Part shown: in pieces, positions 23,798 to 32,799 of the stretch | Layout of the letters: each line of letters starts with the position of its first letter | How positions within the stretch are numbered: position 1 is the stretch's first letter | From: RGIG1681 sp045648025 | GTDB taxonomy: Bacteria; Bacillota; Clostridia; Christensenellales; UBA1242 | Length of the DNA stretch: 64,000 nt | NCBI GenBank assembly: GCA_045648025.1 | Contig: JAZRNH010000059.1 | Location: 21,362-85,361, forward strand | Direction of reading: 5' to 3' | Position numbers and translations under genes: made by a program | Notes under the pieces: generated by a model | Database searches by the model: none | The model's input: the letters and a program-made list of their open reading frames with translations, nothing else | Told to the model about the DNA's origin: nothing

Positions 23798-24769
23798 ATG
23801 AAAAAGATAAATGAAGAGTTTTTAAAAGAATATATCGCAACACATATTCTTGGTTATGACAACGACTATAACTTAATCAATCTTTTCAGAATGTTTGTGG
23901 CTTTTTCTGTTCACAATTTTGAAGAACTCAAAGCTGCACCAAACAAATATGCAAACTTTTTGCTTGAAAATGCAAACTTAATTGTCGTTGGAGGTAAACA
24001 CACAAAAGAAGAACTTCCAAAAATGATTGAATCCGCAAGACTTCACTTAATTAAAAAGATTCAACTTTCATCATCAAAGCCACAAAAAGACTTTGTTGAA
24101 ATTGTTAGTGAACTTTCACCAAATAAAAAGTCATCACACATTTTAGATGTTGGTGCGGGAATCATTCCATATTCATCAATACTTTTTGGTGAAGAGTTTG
24201 AACATTCATCAACAATGGATAGACGATTCTTTTTAGACAAACAAACCCTTGAAAATATGAATGTCACCCCTTATGACCAATTTTTTGATGCAAACACTCC
24301 TGTTGATAAATTTGACATTGTTGTTGGAAAAGCTCCATGCTCTGCAATTGAACACATTGTTAGAAATTGTGCAGCTGCCGGAAAACCATATTTCATTGAG
24401 CTTTGTGACTGCAATATTCCAAACAAAAAACCATATATTGCTGACTGGTATGGTTGGCAATCTGTGCTTCCTGAAATTGACGAATTTGTGAAATTTTACA
24501 CTGCTCAAAGCACATTTGCATATAATCTTGATGCAACTGATGAACAAGTGAAAAAAGTTATTGATTCACATATTCCACCAAAAATCGTTTACAGCCCAAC
24601 AAGTTTTCCTGTTAAAAGATATTCTGCTTCAAGCAGTTTGTGGCTCACAGATGATGTGACTTATGAACCAGACCATTCTGACTGGCAAAAACCAACTCCT
24701 CAAAAAAGACCACAACCAATGCCTGACGATTCTGAATTTCTTCAAATGGAAATTTTTGAAAGAAGTTAA
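23798..24769 (+). CDS. SAM-dependent methyltransferase-like protein
   Basis: A 323-aa soluble protein. Motif I SHILDVGAGIIPYSSILFG (about 114-132) and a later strand FDIVVGKAPCSAIEHIV (about 170-186, in the motif IV place) fit a Rossmann methyltransferase. The N-terminal 100 residues are helical and the C-terminus is Pro/Lys rich. The ATG at 23798 has GGGGAG upstream; a preceding in-frame ATG at 23783 contains that site and is rejected. It has a perfect sigma-A promoter, so it is likely well expressed. Substrate unknown. Confidence 0.65.
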   Translation: MKKINEEFLKEYIATHILGYDNDYNLINLFRMFVAFSVHNFEELKAAPNKYANFLLENANLIVVGGKHTKEELPKMIESARLHLIKKIQLSSSKPQKDFVEIVSELSPNKKSSHILDVGAGIIPYSSILFGEEFEHSSTMDRRFFLDKQTLENMNVTPYDQFFDANTPVDKFDIVVGKAPCSAIEHIVRNCAAAGKPYFIELCDCNIPNKKPYIADWYGWQSVLPEIDEFVKFYTAQSTFAYNLDATDEQVKKVIDSHIPPKIVYSPTSFPVKRYSASSSLWLTDDVTYEPDHSDWQKPTPQKRPQPMPDDSEFLQMEIFERS

Positions 24770-24772
24770 ACA

Positions 24773-24807
24773 AAAAAGACACTTGAAAATCCAAGTGTCT
24801 TTTTTTA
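24773..24807. terminator. Bidirectional terminator
   Basis: Stem AAAAAAGACACTTG / CAAGTGTCTTTTTT between convergent genes. Confidence 0.88.
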
Positions 24808-24809
24808 TT

Positions 24810-26063
24810 TTAACATCTTCCAACCAAAATATTATCCGTTGTTCTGTCAGCTAGTTCTTGAATTGGGTGGTCTTTTGTTTGATATCTATAATCTTCTCCA
24901 TTTTTTTGAATATATTCTTTAATCACCATATGACTTGGAACTTGTGCTTCGGTTTTACAAACTTGCTTATTATATTTTTTGAAATCAGATTTTTCGCCAA
25001 CATCTCTTGAATCAATATACCCTTCTCTGTCTTTTGTAAAATGCACAGTGCTTTCAATGACATCTCTAATATATTCAATATTGCCTTCAAACTTTAATAG
25101 TTCTGGAAAATCTCCACCACACGGAAACAAACATTTCCACTCTTTTCCCTCATATTTTTCAAGCATTTCAGCAGCTTTTTGAAGGTGTCCACACTCCTCA
25201 TAATACATTTGCTTGTAAACCGCTTTAATGTCTTCATCGGTTTCATCTTGATAGCAAGAATAATACAAATAACACTCTGTATATTCATGCATAACCCAAT
25301 TTTCAAGCCAAGAACAGTTTGTGTCTAAAAGGCTTCCATATTCAGTTACATGTTGTTCTTCAATCATAGCAATTTCAGAATATAATTTTCTGCCCTTTTC
25401 AGACTTATGCACATTTGCAATGTTCATATAATAATTCATTGTTTGTTGCTCAGCACCAGTGATAATGTTTGTTGTAAGCTTTGTAAACAAATCTGCAGAC
25501 ATATTGCAAATAAACTTGTTAATACTGTCAAATGGGTGTCTGTGTTCAGAAATTGTTGGTCTTCCCGGCATAATTTCTGTGTATTTAAGCACAATATCTT
25601 TTGCAGACTTTCCCTCTTCTTCTTCAAGCAAATTAGAAAATCTATAAAGATGGTCAAAATCTTCTAGAAGAGCAAAATTCAAAGCAGATTTCACCGACTC
25701 ATCTTTCACATGCTTTGCAAGTATTGCAGTAAGGTCAACCGCAAGTTGTTCATAACTAATGGTTGTTTCAAGGTCGGTTTCATCAATAGGCTTTAAACTT
25801 GCAATCATTTTTTGTTGTTGCTGTTCATGTCTTCTGATATTTGCAAGTTCTCTTCTAATATCATTATTATTGCAATGTCTGTTAAATTGATGCATAAACC
25901 AATTTGCTTCAAATTCTGTGCCATTCATCAAAATCATTCTGGTTTTTGTGTAAGGCGAAGCTGTGTTTTTATCATAAGGTTTTAAACACAAGTTCTTTAG
26001 TTCTTTAAATGTTCCATCAACAGGAACTGCATTTTCTTCATAAAACGGATTTACTTTTTTCAT
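24810..26063 (-). CDS. Ferritin-like (double di-iron helical bundle) protein
   Basis: A 417-aa cytosolic protein with repeated ferritin-like signatures: ANWFMHQFNRHCN near 53-65, a YEQLAVDLTA...EDFDHLYRF helix pair (about 104-143), ITGAEQQTMNYY followed by IEEQHVTEYG (EExH), and MHEYTECYLYYS followed by MYYEECGHLQKA (EExxH). Such E...ExxH spacing binds di-iron or di-manganese. The length suggests two bundles in one chain. It resembles 'ferritin-like' proteins of anaerobes involved in oxidative stress, but the exact family is not clear. Ribosome site AAGGAG. Monocistronic, convergent with a methyltransferase gene. Confidence 0.7.
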   Translation of the reverse strand: MKKVNPFYEENAVPVDGTFKELKNLCLKPYDKNTASPYTKTRMILMNGTEFEANWFMHQFNRHCNNNDIRRELANIRRHEQQQQKMIASLKPIDETDLETTISYEQLAVDLTAILAKHVKDESVKSALNFALLEDFDHLYRFSNLLEEEEGKSAKDIVLKYTEIMPGRPTISEHRHPFDSINKFICNMSADLFTKLTTNIITGAEQQTMNYYMNIANVHKSEKGRKLYSEIAMIEEQHVTEYGSLLDTNCSWLENWVMHEYTECYLYYSCYQDETDEDIKAVYKQMYYEECGHLQKAAEMLEKYEGKEWKCLFPCGGDFPELLKFEGNIEYIRDVIESTVHFTKDREGYIDSRDVGEKSDFKKYNKQVCKTEAQVPSHMVIKEYIQKNGEDYRYQTKDHPIQELADRTTDNILVGRC

Positions 26064-26129
26064 ATTTTATCTCCTTATAAAAAATGATTTACCGATAAAT
26101 AAAAGTTATACAAAAATTTTTGAGTTATA

Positions 26130-26158
26130 TTGAAAATCAAATTTCACTTTGTTATACT
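26130..26158 (+). promoter_or_regulatory. Promoter
   Basis: TTGAAA (26130-26135), 17-base spacer, TATACT (26153-26158) ahead of the 26186 gene. Confidence 0.65.
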
Positions 26159-26185
26159 TTTTGTGTATTTTAAGGGGATAAAACT

Positions 26186-27280
26186 ATGATTATTCAAGGC
26201 ATCACATTTCCAGACGATATAAAAGTTGAACAAAGATTTGGTCAACGAATTACTTATGACAAAAAAAATCCAATTCATTGGAGAGAAATGGATATTAACC
26301 ATATAAATCTCACAAAACCAACCATTTTATGTTTTGGTGGAATTGGAACAACCAACGACAAAGATGCAAACTTTGTTGCAAAAATGATACAACGACTTCT
26401 TGGAATCAATGCCGAAGCCAACCTTGTTTCAATCGTTCACAGCCACTATATGGGCGAAACCGCTGCAAGATATTTTGATGAAGACAAAGAAGAACATTTA
26501 AGAAACCACATAAAAGAATCTTATGATATTGTTGATGCTCTTTTTCTTCCAATTGTATGCGACAAAAACGGCAACAGATTAATGGTTCAAGAGGCTTGTC
26601 GAAATGTTCGAAACATAAACATTTTTGCACACTGTTACGGCTATTTTTCAACCGTAAACTATGTTGAAGATGCTCTTAAAAGCACACTTGAAATGCTCTG
26701 CTATACAGAAGATGAAATCAGACAAATTTTAAAACAAATTTTTGTTGTTAGCTATGAAGCTGGTGACATCTTTCAAACCGGTTTTTCAAATCTTAACATA
26801 AACTCCGTCAACTCAGAACTTTGGAGAGACATTGTTCTTGCCTTTCCTGAAAGAGATTTGTCAACCGCTGAAATGTTTGATGGCGAAGCTGAAAAAATTA
26901 TGGCAAGTCAAATGTATCAAACAAAAGAACCTGCCCTTGTTGAAAAGTTTTTAAGAAACAATAAATACCTTCTCTTAAAAGAAGGAAATGTAATTGATAT
27001 TTTAACAAATGGCTTAACTATTGACAAAACCGACCACGACCTTTCAACAATCTATATGCACCAAGATAAGTCTTACAGCTATTACACAAATGAGCTTGGA
27101 AGAATCGTTTCACAAACCATTGCAGCAGCTCTTAAAATTGCACTTGATAATTCAATTGAAAACAACTATACCACTAGATTTAAACCACTTGATATGGACA
27201 AGATTTTTGCAGCTTGTGACAAATCACTCAAATTGTCAAGAACTTATTTTGGTATGGTTTCAGACTTAGACTTTTCTTAA
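26186..27280 (+). CDS. Unrecognised alpha/beta protein with hydrolase-like elbow
   Basis: A 364-aa soluble protein. The strand TILCFGGIGTTND (about 47-59) and the later INIFAHCYGYFS (about 148-159) look like the oxyanion strand and nucleophile elbow of an alpha/beta hydrolase, with Cys in place of the usual Ser (H-C-Y-G against GxSxG). A conserved-looking IVHSHYMGE lies between them. No signal peptide. Ribosome site AAGGGGAT. It could be an inactive or thiol-type hydrolase; the family was not identified. Confidence 0.55.
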   Translation: MIIQGITFPDDIKVEQRFGQRITYDKKNPIHWREMDINHINLTKPTILCFGGIGTTNDKDANFVAKMIQRLLGINAEANLVSIVHSHYMGETAARYFDEDKEEHLRNHIKESYDIVDALFLPIVCDKNGNRLMVQEACRNVRNINIFAHCYGYFSTVNYVEDALKSTLEMLCYTEDEIRQILKQIFVVSYEAGDIFQTGFSNLNINSVNSELWRDIVLAFPERDLSTAEMFDGEAEKIMASQMYQTKEPALVEKFLRNNKYLLLKEGNVIDILTNGLTIDKTDHDLSTIYMHQDKSYSYYTNELGRIVSQTIAAALKIALDNSIENNYTTRFKPLDMDKIFAACDKSLKLSRTYFGMVSDLDFS

Positions 27281-27291
27281 TTTTTTGCAAT

Positions 27292-27325
27292 AAAAAAAAC
27301 ACTTGGACTTTTCCAAGTGTTTTTA
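27292..27325. terminator. Bidirectional terminator
   Basis: Stem AACACTTGGA / TCCAAGTGTT, 4-base loop, A- and T-runs on both sides. Same stem as the one at 50048. Confidence 0.88.
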
Positions 27326-27333
27326 TTTGTTTA

Positions 27334-28062
27334 TTAAAAACCTTCTTTTTCTGTTTCTTCATCTTCTTCAGCTTCATCAGTGTCAACAAAACCTTCAACA
27401 CCGCCGTCGTTTTCATCTTCTTCAACCGCTTCTTGTTTTGCAGGTTTTGTTTCTTCAATAACTGTTTCTTCTTTTGTTTCAACAGTTGCTTCTTCTGTTG
27501 TTTCTTGTTTTTCAAACAAAGAATGTAATTCTTTTTGAATAACAAATGTATAAAATAATCTAACACTGCCATCAAGAATAATTGTTATACCATAAATAAT
27601 CATTGCAATTTTTGCTCCGACTGCTGTGTTATATAAAATTATTGTAATAATGCCAAGAACAGCAAGAACCACACCAAAGATAACCGCAATCCACCACTTT
27701 GTGTCCCCTGCCTTTTTGTCAAGAATTGCAGACTTAATATAAATCGCACCAGAAAGCACAACAATAAGTCCCATACAAACAACCAAAAGTGCAGGAACAA
27801 ATATTAAAAGCAAACCAACAGCTGTTGCTGCTGCACCTTTAATTAAAAGTGTCATACTCTTATCTTCTGCATTCCACAAACAATACACAACAATTGCAGC
27901 AATACCATAAAGCAAAATAGCAAAACAAACAACAGTTTCAACAAACATATGCATTTTTAACGGAATAATGCAAAACAATATTCCAAGCACAATGCAAACA
28001 GATGAAAGCACAATAGATTTAATTTGTTCTTTTTTAATATCATCAAGTCTTTCAGTTTCCAT
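27334..28062 (-). CDS. DUF308/HdeD-like membrane protein with acidic tail
   Basis: A 242-aa membrane protein with six predicted spans in three pairs (from about 17 to 175), each pair of the DUF308 type (VLGILFCIIPLK; VGLLLIFVPALL; VLAVLGIITIIL). The C-terminal 65 residues are a cytoplasmic Glu/Asp/Thr-rich tail. HdeD-like proteins are small membrane proteins linked to acid stress in enterics; in Firmicutes their role is unknown. Ribosome site AGGAG. It follows a bidirectional terminator; the TtcA-like gene lies 57 bases upstream. Confidence 0.8.
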   Translation of the reverse strand: METERLDDIKKEQIKSIVLSSVCIVLGILFCIIPLKMHMFVETVVCFAILLYGIAAIVVYCLWNAEDKSMTLLIKGAAATAVGLLLIFVPALLVVCMGLIVVLSGAIYIKSAILDKKAGDTKWWIAVIFGVVLAVLGIITIILYNTAVGAKIAMIIYGITIILDGSVRLFYTFVIQKELHSLFEKQETTEEATVETKEETVIEETKPAKQEAVEEDENDGGVEGFVDTDEAEEDEETEKEGF

Positions 28063-28118
28063 AAAATTTCTCCTAAAATCATTTTATCATTTTAAACCGC
28101 TATAAGCAAACAAAATAA

Positions 28119-28961
28119 TTATTTTTCATCTTTTTTAAATTTGTCTAAAAAGCTATGTTTTTCGCCGTCTAGTTTATAAGAAACAATTGTATCAAGTTGA
28201 ACATTTGTCAAACTTTTCAAAATATGTTCTTCAAGGTCAGGAATATCCTTTTTTAAGTCTTCAATAATTTGTTTTGTTTTGTGCCTTGCAGAATTTTCAT
28301 CACCTTTTGCAAGACCTTCTGTGAGTTTACAAGCACAAGCAATAAAATCTAAATTATTCTTATCTCTCCACTTTTTAATATCAATTTCATCAACATAATA
28401 AAGCGGACGAATAAGTTGCATACCTTCAAAGTTTGTACTTTTAAGTTTTGGAAGCATTCCTTGAATTTGCCCACTAAAAAACATACCCATAACAGTTGTT
28501 TCAATAACATCGTTTTTGTGATGACCAAGGGCAATTTTATTGCAGCCAAGTTCTTTTGCTTTTGCATATAAGTGACCTCTTCTCATTCTTGCACAAAGAT
28601 AACAAGGATTTCCGCCAACTGATGCCGTAACATCAAAAATATTGCTTTCAAAGAAATTTACAGGGATTTCTATTTTTTTTGCATTTTCTTCTATTTTTTT
28701 GCGATTTTTTTCATTATATCCTGGATCCATTGAAATATACTCAATTTCAAATGGAACATCACTTATTTTTTGAAGCATTTGCATAAGTTTTGCAAGAAGC
28801 ATACTGTCTTTTCCACCGGAAATACAAACGGCAATTTTGTCACCTTCTTCAATAAGATTAAACTCTTTTATTGCCTTTGTAAACTTTGTCCAAATTGCAG
28901 GTCGAAAAGTGGTATTCAAACTTCTTTCAATTTCACCTGCTTCTGTTAATTGTTTTCGCAT
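28119..28961 (-). CDS. ttcA: TtcA-family tRNA 2-thiocytidine synthase-like protein
   Basis: A 280-aa PP-loop ATPase. The adenylation loop SGGKDS is at 48-53, the CxxC pair at Cys121/Cys124 (NPCYLCARMRRG) and a third cysteine in the IACACK block near 210-212: the pattern of TtcA, whose three cysteines hold a 4Fe-4S cluster that passes sulfur to C32 of tRNA. The DP-motif strand YISMDPGY and the ALGHHKNDV motif are also present. Length is close to that of TtcA. A wider PP-loop role (other tRNA thiolases) cannot be excluded. It needs a cysteine desulfurase not seen here. Confidence 0.8.
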   Translation of the reverse strand: MRKQLTEAGEIERSLNTTFRPAIWTKFTKAIKEFNLIEEGDKIAVCISGGKDSMLLAKLMQMLQKISDVPFEIEYISMDPGYNEKNRKKIEENAKKIEIPVNFFESNIFDVTASVGGNPCYLCARMRRGHLYAKAKELGCNKIALGHHKNDVIETTVMGMFFSGQIQGMLPKLKSTNFEGMQLIRPLYYVDEIDIKKWRDKNNLDFIACACKLTEGLAKGDENSARHKTKQIIEDLKKDIPDLEEHILKSLTNVQLDTIVSYKLDGEKHSFLDKFKKDEK

Positions 28962-29036
28962 AAATATCTACCTCAAAAAAATTATATCATACTTATTTTT
29001 TTTATTCAATAAAATGCAAAATTTAATTTTTTCACA

Positions 29037-29063
29037 AAAAAATGGGCAAATTAGCCCATTTTT
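29037..29063 (-). terminator. Terminator of nfnAB
   Basis: Stem AAAAATGGGC / GCCCATTTTT, 6-base loop, downstream of the oxidoreductase operon. Confidence 0.8.
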
Positions 29064-29102
29064 ATATTTTTTTGCAGAATATTTTTAATAATTTTGCAGT
29101 TT

Positions 29103-30527
29103 TTATTTTTTCTTTAAATACTCATCAATTGCTTCAGCAGCAACTTTTCCAGCACCCATAGCAGAGATAACTGTTGCAGCACCAGTAACCGCATCACCAC
29201 CAGCATAAACAGCATCTTTTGATGTTTTTCCAGTGTTTTCTTCAACAATAATTCCACCCCATTTGTTGGTATCTAAACCTTTTGTTGTGGCCTTGATAAG
29301 TGGGTTTGGAGATGTGCCAATAGACATAATAACAGTGTCAACTTCCAAATCAAATTCACTACCTTGAACTTCAATTGGTCTTCTTCTGCCTTGTTCATCT
29401 GGCTCACCAAGTTCCATTTTAATACATTTAATTGCTGTAACAAATCCGTTCTTTGGATCTCTCTTATCATTAGGATTTTCATAGCCCAAAATTTCAACAG
29501 GATTGTTTAAAAGTTTAAATTCAACACCTTCTTCAATAGCATGTTCAACTTCTTCTTTTCTTGCAGGAAGTTCTTCCATTGATCTACGATAAACAATATA
29601 AACTTTTTCTGCACCAAGTCTAAGAGCGGTTCTAGCAGCATCCATAGCAACATTTCCGCCACCAACAACAGCAACTTTTCCACCTTTCATAATAGGTGTT
29701 GTTGTGTTCTTTTCATAAGATTTCATAAGGTTTGCTCTGGTTAAAAATTCATTTGCAGAATAAACACCATTTAAGCCTTCACCTTTGATTCCCATAAATC
29801 TTGGAAGTCCAGCACCAGAACCAATAAACACAGCTTCAAAACCCATTTTAAAGAGTTCATCAACTGTTAAAGTTTTTCCAATAACAATGTTTGTTTCAAT
29901 TTTAACACCCATTGATTCAAGCTTATCGATTTCTTTTTGAACAATAGCTTTTGGAAGTCTGAATTCTGGAATACCATAAACTAACACACCACCAGCTTTG
30001 TGAAGTGCTTCAAAAACAGTAACAGCATAACCCTTTCTAGCAAGGTCACCTGCACAAGTGAGTCCTGATGGACCAGAACCAACAACGGCAACTCTATGTC
30101 CGTTTGGTTTTGCAACAATTTCTTTTGCATCGCTATGAGCATTGTGGAAGTCAGCAACAAATCTTTCAAGTCTGCCGATGCCAACAGGTTCACCTTTGAT
30201 TCCTCTAACACATTTTGATTCACATTGTGTTTCTTGAGGACAAACTCTTCCGCAAACTGCTGGAAGACTTGAAGTTTGACTGATAATTTGATAAGCAGCT
30301 TCAAAGTCGCCTTCTTTGATTTTTGCAATAAATTCAGGAATATGAATTTTAACAGGACAACCTGCCACACAAGGCATATTAACACAGTTTAAACATCTTT
30401 TAGCTTCGTCAATAGCCACAGCCTCATCATAACCCAAAGCAACTTCATCAAAATTCTTTGCTCTCTTTTTTGGTTCTTGAGTAGGCATTTCATTTTTTGT
30501 CATTTTCATATTTGGAATTTCAGCCAT
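29103..30527 (-). CDS. nfnB: NfnB/GltA-type flavin oxidoreductase large subunit
   Basis: A 474-aa protein. N-terminal cysteine blocks CLNCVNMPCVAGCP and CGRVCPQETQCESKC hold two 4Fe-4S clusters; then an FAD-binding VAVVGSGPSGLTCAG and a NADP(H)-binding VAVVGGGNVAMDAA motif. This is the GltA/SudA/NfnB subunit. With the small subunit (1-base overlap upstream) it forms NADH-dependent ferredoxin:NADP+ oxidoreductase or sulfide dehydrogenase, both electron-transfer complexes of anaerobes; sequence alone does not separate them. Bifurcation between NADH, ferredoxin and NADPH is the established role of Nfn. Confidence 0.9.
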   Translation of the reverse strand: MAEIPNMKMTKNEMPTQEPKKRAKNFDEVALGYDEAVAIDEAKRCLNCVNMPCVAGCPVKIHIPEFIAKIKEGDFEAAYQIISQTSSLPAVCGRVCPQETQCESKCVRGIKGEPVGIGRLERFVADFHNAHSDAKEIVAKPNGHRVAVVGSGPSGLTCAGDLARKGYAVTVFEALHKAGGVLVYGIPEFRLPKAIVQKEIDKLESMGVKIETNIVIGKTLTVDELFKMGFEAVFIGSGAGLPRFMGIKGEGLNGVYSANEFLTRANLMKSYEKNTTTPIMKGGKVAVVGGGNVAMDAARTALRLGAEKVYIVYRRSMEELPARKEEVEHAIEEGVEFKLLNNPVEILGYENPNDKRDPKNGFVTAIKCIKMELGEPDEQGRRRPIEVQGSEFDLEVDTVIMSIGTSPNPLIKATTKGLDTNKWGGIIVEENTGKTSKDAVYAGGDAVTGAATVISAMGAGKVAAEAIDEYLKKK

Positions 30528-31369
30528 TATTTTACCTCCTTGTTGAATAAGTTGCAGGTTTCTTCGTGTTTCTTTCTTTCAAAACCAACATACATTTGAT
30601 TTCTTCTCATCATCTCATCAAAATCAACAAGATAACCATCAAAATCAGGACCATCAACACAAGCAAATTTCATTTGGCCATCAACGGTAAGTCGGCATCC
30701 GCCACACATACCAGTTCCATCAATCATAATAGGGTTCATTGAAACCACACAAGGAATATTATATTTCTTTGCAGTTTGAACAACAAACTTCATCATAATA
30801 AGTGGTCCAATAGCAAAAATTTTATCAAACTTTTTGCCAGAAGAAAGCATTTCTTCAAGTGGAACACAAACATTTCCTTGTCTGCCATAAGTTCCGTCAT
30901 CAGTCATAACCACAAGTTCTTTTGAAGCCTTTTTGAATTCATCTTCCAAAATAACAAGGTCTTTGTTTCTAAAACCAATAACAGATGTAACAGCTGTTTT
31001 TTGTGCTGCAAATTTTTCAGCAACAGGCATAGCAATTGCACAGCCCACACCGCCACCAACAACACAAACAGACTTAATGCCTTCTGTTTCAGTTGCATTT
31101 CCAAGTGGACCAACAAAATCTTGAATAAAATCACCAACATTTTTGTGTTTCAATTGTTCTGTTGTGCTTCCAACAACTTGGAAAATAATTTTAACTGTTC
31201 CTTTTTTTCTATCAAATCCTGCAATAGTAAGAGGAATTCTTTCACCATTTTCATCAACTCTCAAAATGATAAATTGACCAGGTTCTGCTTTGTTTGCAAC
31301 AAATGGTGCATGAATTTGCATCTCACACACAGTTTCGTTTAAAAATCTTTTTTCTAAAATCTCAAACAT
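30527..31369 (-). CDS. nfnA: NfnA/SudB-type small subunit
   Basis: A 280-aa ferredoxin-NADP reductase-like protein (dihydroorotate dehydrogenase electron-transfer subunit family). It shows an FAD-binding domain (GERIPLTIAGFD), NAD-binding CVVGGGVGCAIAMP and the C-terminal 2Fe-2S ligands MCGGCRLTVDG with a further cysteine in FACVDGPDF. This is the NfnA/SudB pattern, and it overlaps the large subunit gene by one base (TAATG). Start set at ATG 31369 with AGGAGTG upstream; a GTG two codons earlier overlaps that site. Confidence 0.9.
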   Translation of the reverse strand: MFEILEKRFLNETVCEMQIHAPFVANKAEPGQFIILRVDENGERIPLTIAGFDRKKGTVKIIFQVVGSTTEQLKHKNVGDFIQDFVGPLGNATETEGIKSVCVVGGGVGCAIAMPVAEKFAAQKTAVTSVIGFRNKDLVILEDEFKKASKELVVMTDDGTYGRQGNVCVPLEEMLSSGKKFDKIFAIGPLIMMKFVVQTAKKYNIPCVVSMNPIMIDGTGMCGGCRLTVDGQMKFACVDGPDFDGYLVDFDEMMRRNQMYVGFERKKHEETCNLFNKEVK

Positions 31370-31443
31370 AAACACACTCCTTTATTTGATAATTCTATGT
31401 TATCACAACAAAATGAATTTTCAAAATATAAATTAAAAAAATA

Positions 31444-31472
31444 TAGACAAATTAACAATATTATGTTATAGT
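31444..31472 (+). promoter_or_regulatory. Promoter of HAD gene
   Basis: TAGACA (31444-31449), 17-base spacer, TATAGT (31467-31472) with a TG extension. Confidence 0.6.
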
Positions 31473-31507
31473 TTTTCGGTATTAACGACTTTTTTAGGAG
31501 ATTTTTT

Positions 31508-32146
31508 ATGTTACGAAATGTAATATTTGATTATATGGGGGTTCTTGCTAGTGTTGATTATAAACTTATGGCAAGTAAATTTGGACTCATTGATAAGTTT
31601 AAAGCTCTAAGAATTTTGATTGCAATAAAAAAGAATCCTATCTTCAAACAAGCTTTTGACGAATATCAAATGGGACAACTCACCCGCGATGACCTTTACA
31701 ATATTGCAGCAGAACATTATCCAAGAGCTGCAACTGTTGTTCCAAAAATATTAGACAACATTCCAGAATGCATAAAAGAAAACAAAGCAGTTTTAGCCCT
31801 TGCTGAAAAATTGCATAACGACGGATTTAAAGTTATTCTTTTGTCAAACTCAATTCCTGAAACTGGGTTCAAAATTCAAAACAGCGATTTTGTAAGATAT
31901 TTTGACGGTTTTGTATTGTCACACCTTGTTGGTATGGCAAAACCAAACACAGATATCTTCGATTTCACCTGCTCTGTTTATGATATCAAAGCCGATGAAA
32001 GCATCTTTATTGATGACAAATTAGAAAATATTGCAGGTGCTGAAAAAGCAAAACTCAAAACAATGCACTGTGAAGGTCCTGAAATCCTTGCCAAAAGACT
32101 TGGCAACTTATTTTATAGTCAATATCAACCACAACCAAATGAATAA
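31508..32146 (+). CDS. HAD-superfamily hydrolase (YihX-like)
   Basis: A 212-aa HAD-IA phosphatase. Motif I is VIFDYMGVL (Asp8 nucleophile; the second Asp is replaced, as in YihX-like members), motif II is VILLSNS, motif III Lys in GMAKPNTDIF and motif IV SIFIDDKLENI. The helical cap lies between motif I and II. Likely a cytosolic sugar-phosphate or nucleotide phosphatase. Ribosome site TTAGGAG. It precedes the dephospho-CoA kinase-like gene but a terminator separates them. Confidence 0.85.
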   Translation: MLRNVIFDYMGVLASVDYKLMASKFGLIDKFKALRILIAIKKNPIFKQAFDEYQMGQLTRDDLYNIAAEHYPRAATVVPKILDNIPECIKENKAVLALAEKLHNDGFKVILLSNSIPETGFKIQNSDFVRYFDGFVLSHLVGMAKPNTDIFDFTCSVYDIKADESIFIDDKLENIAGAEKAKLKTMHCEGPEILAKRLGNLFYSQYQPQPNE

Positions 32147-32175
32147 TTGACAATAAAAAAAACTAGTATTAAACT
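32147..32175 (+). promoter_or_regulatory. Promoter of coaE-like/fabG-like operon
   Basis: TTGACA (32147-32152), 17-base spacer, TAAACT (32170-32175). The upstream gene's terminator begins right after it, so the new transcript would start inside the hairpin. Confidence 0.65.
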
Positions 32176-32206
32176 AAATGCAGATACAAAATATCTGCAT
32201 TTTATT
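32176..32206 (+). terminator. Terminator of HAD gene
   Basis: Stem AATGCAGATA / TATCTGCATT with loop CAAAA and a T-rich tail, directly before the ribosome site of the next gene. Confidence 0.75.
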
Positions 32207-32220
32207 TTATGGAGCATATT

Positions 32221-32799
32221 ATGATTATTGGAATCACAGGAAAAAGTGGAACAGGAAAATCTCATCTTGCAGAAATCTTAGCAAACGAAATTTCTGCAGA
32301 AGTTATAAATTTTGATAAAGTGTCTCACTTAACCATTGAAACAGATTCATTTAAAAACCTTGTAACAAAATGGAATACTCCTTCTGTTTTTGACAACAAT
32401 GGAAACATTATTCGAAAAAAACTTGGTGATATTGTTTTTGAGGATAAAGAAAAACTTGGTCAAATCAACAATCTTTCAGAAAAACTTATGACTGAAATTA
32501 TTGATGATATGATTCAAAAATCAACCGCAAAATATATCGTATTAGAATATGCTCTTCTTCCACTTATGAAATTTTTCAATGAGTGTGATATTAAAATTTT
32601 AATCACTGCACCTGAATCTGTTAGATTTGAAAGAATTTTAAATCGTGATGGAATCAGTGAAGAATATTTCAAAAAAAGAGATGCAAATTCATTAGAATAT
32701 AGTCCATCGCAATATGATATTGTAATTGAAAATAATTCAAACGAAAACATTGTTATTCACAATATCATTAATCTTATTAAATCAAAGGAGAACTTATGA
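32221..32799 (+). CDS. Dephospho-CoA kinase-like protein
   Basis: A 192-aa P-loop kinase. The start MIIGITGKSGTGKSHLAEIL carries Walker A GKSGTGKS; an INFDKVSH segment matches the IDaDxia motif of CoaE; a long helical lid region and the ILITAPESVRFERILNRD strand-helix (CoaE 'v.....q..Rl..R') follow. CoaE performs the last step of CoA synthesis. It is divergent (GKSGTGKS where CoaE has GGIGSGKS), so another small-molecule kinase is possible. Start at ATG 32221 (GGAG upstream). It overlaps the FabG-like gene by 4 bases. Confidence 0.7.
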   Translation: MIIGITGKSGTGKSHLAEILANEISAEVINFDKVSHLTIETDSFKNLVTKWNTPSVFDNNGNIIRKKLGDIVFEDKEKLGQINNLSEKLMTEIIDDMIQKSTAKYIVLEYALLPLMKFFNECDIKILITAPESVRFERILNRDGISEEYFKKRDANSLEYSPSQYDIVIENNSNENIVIHNIINLIKSKENL

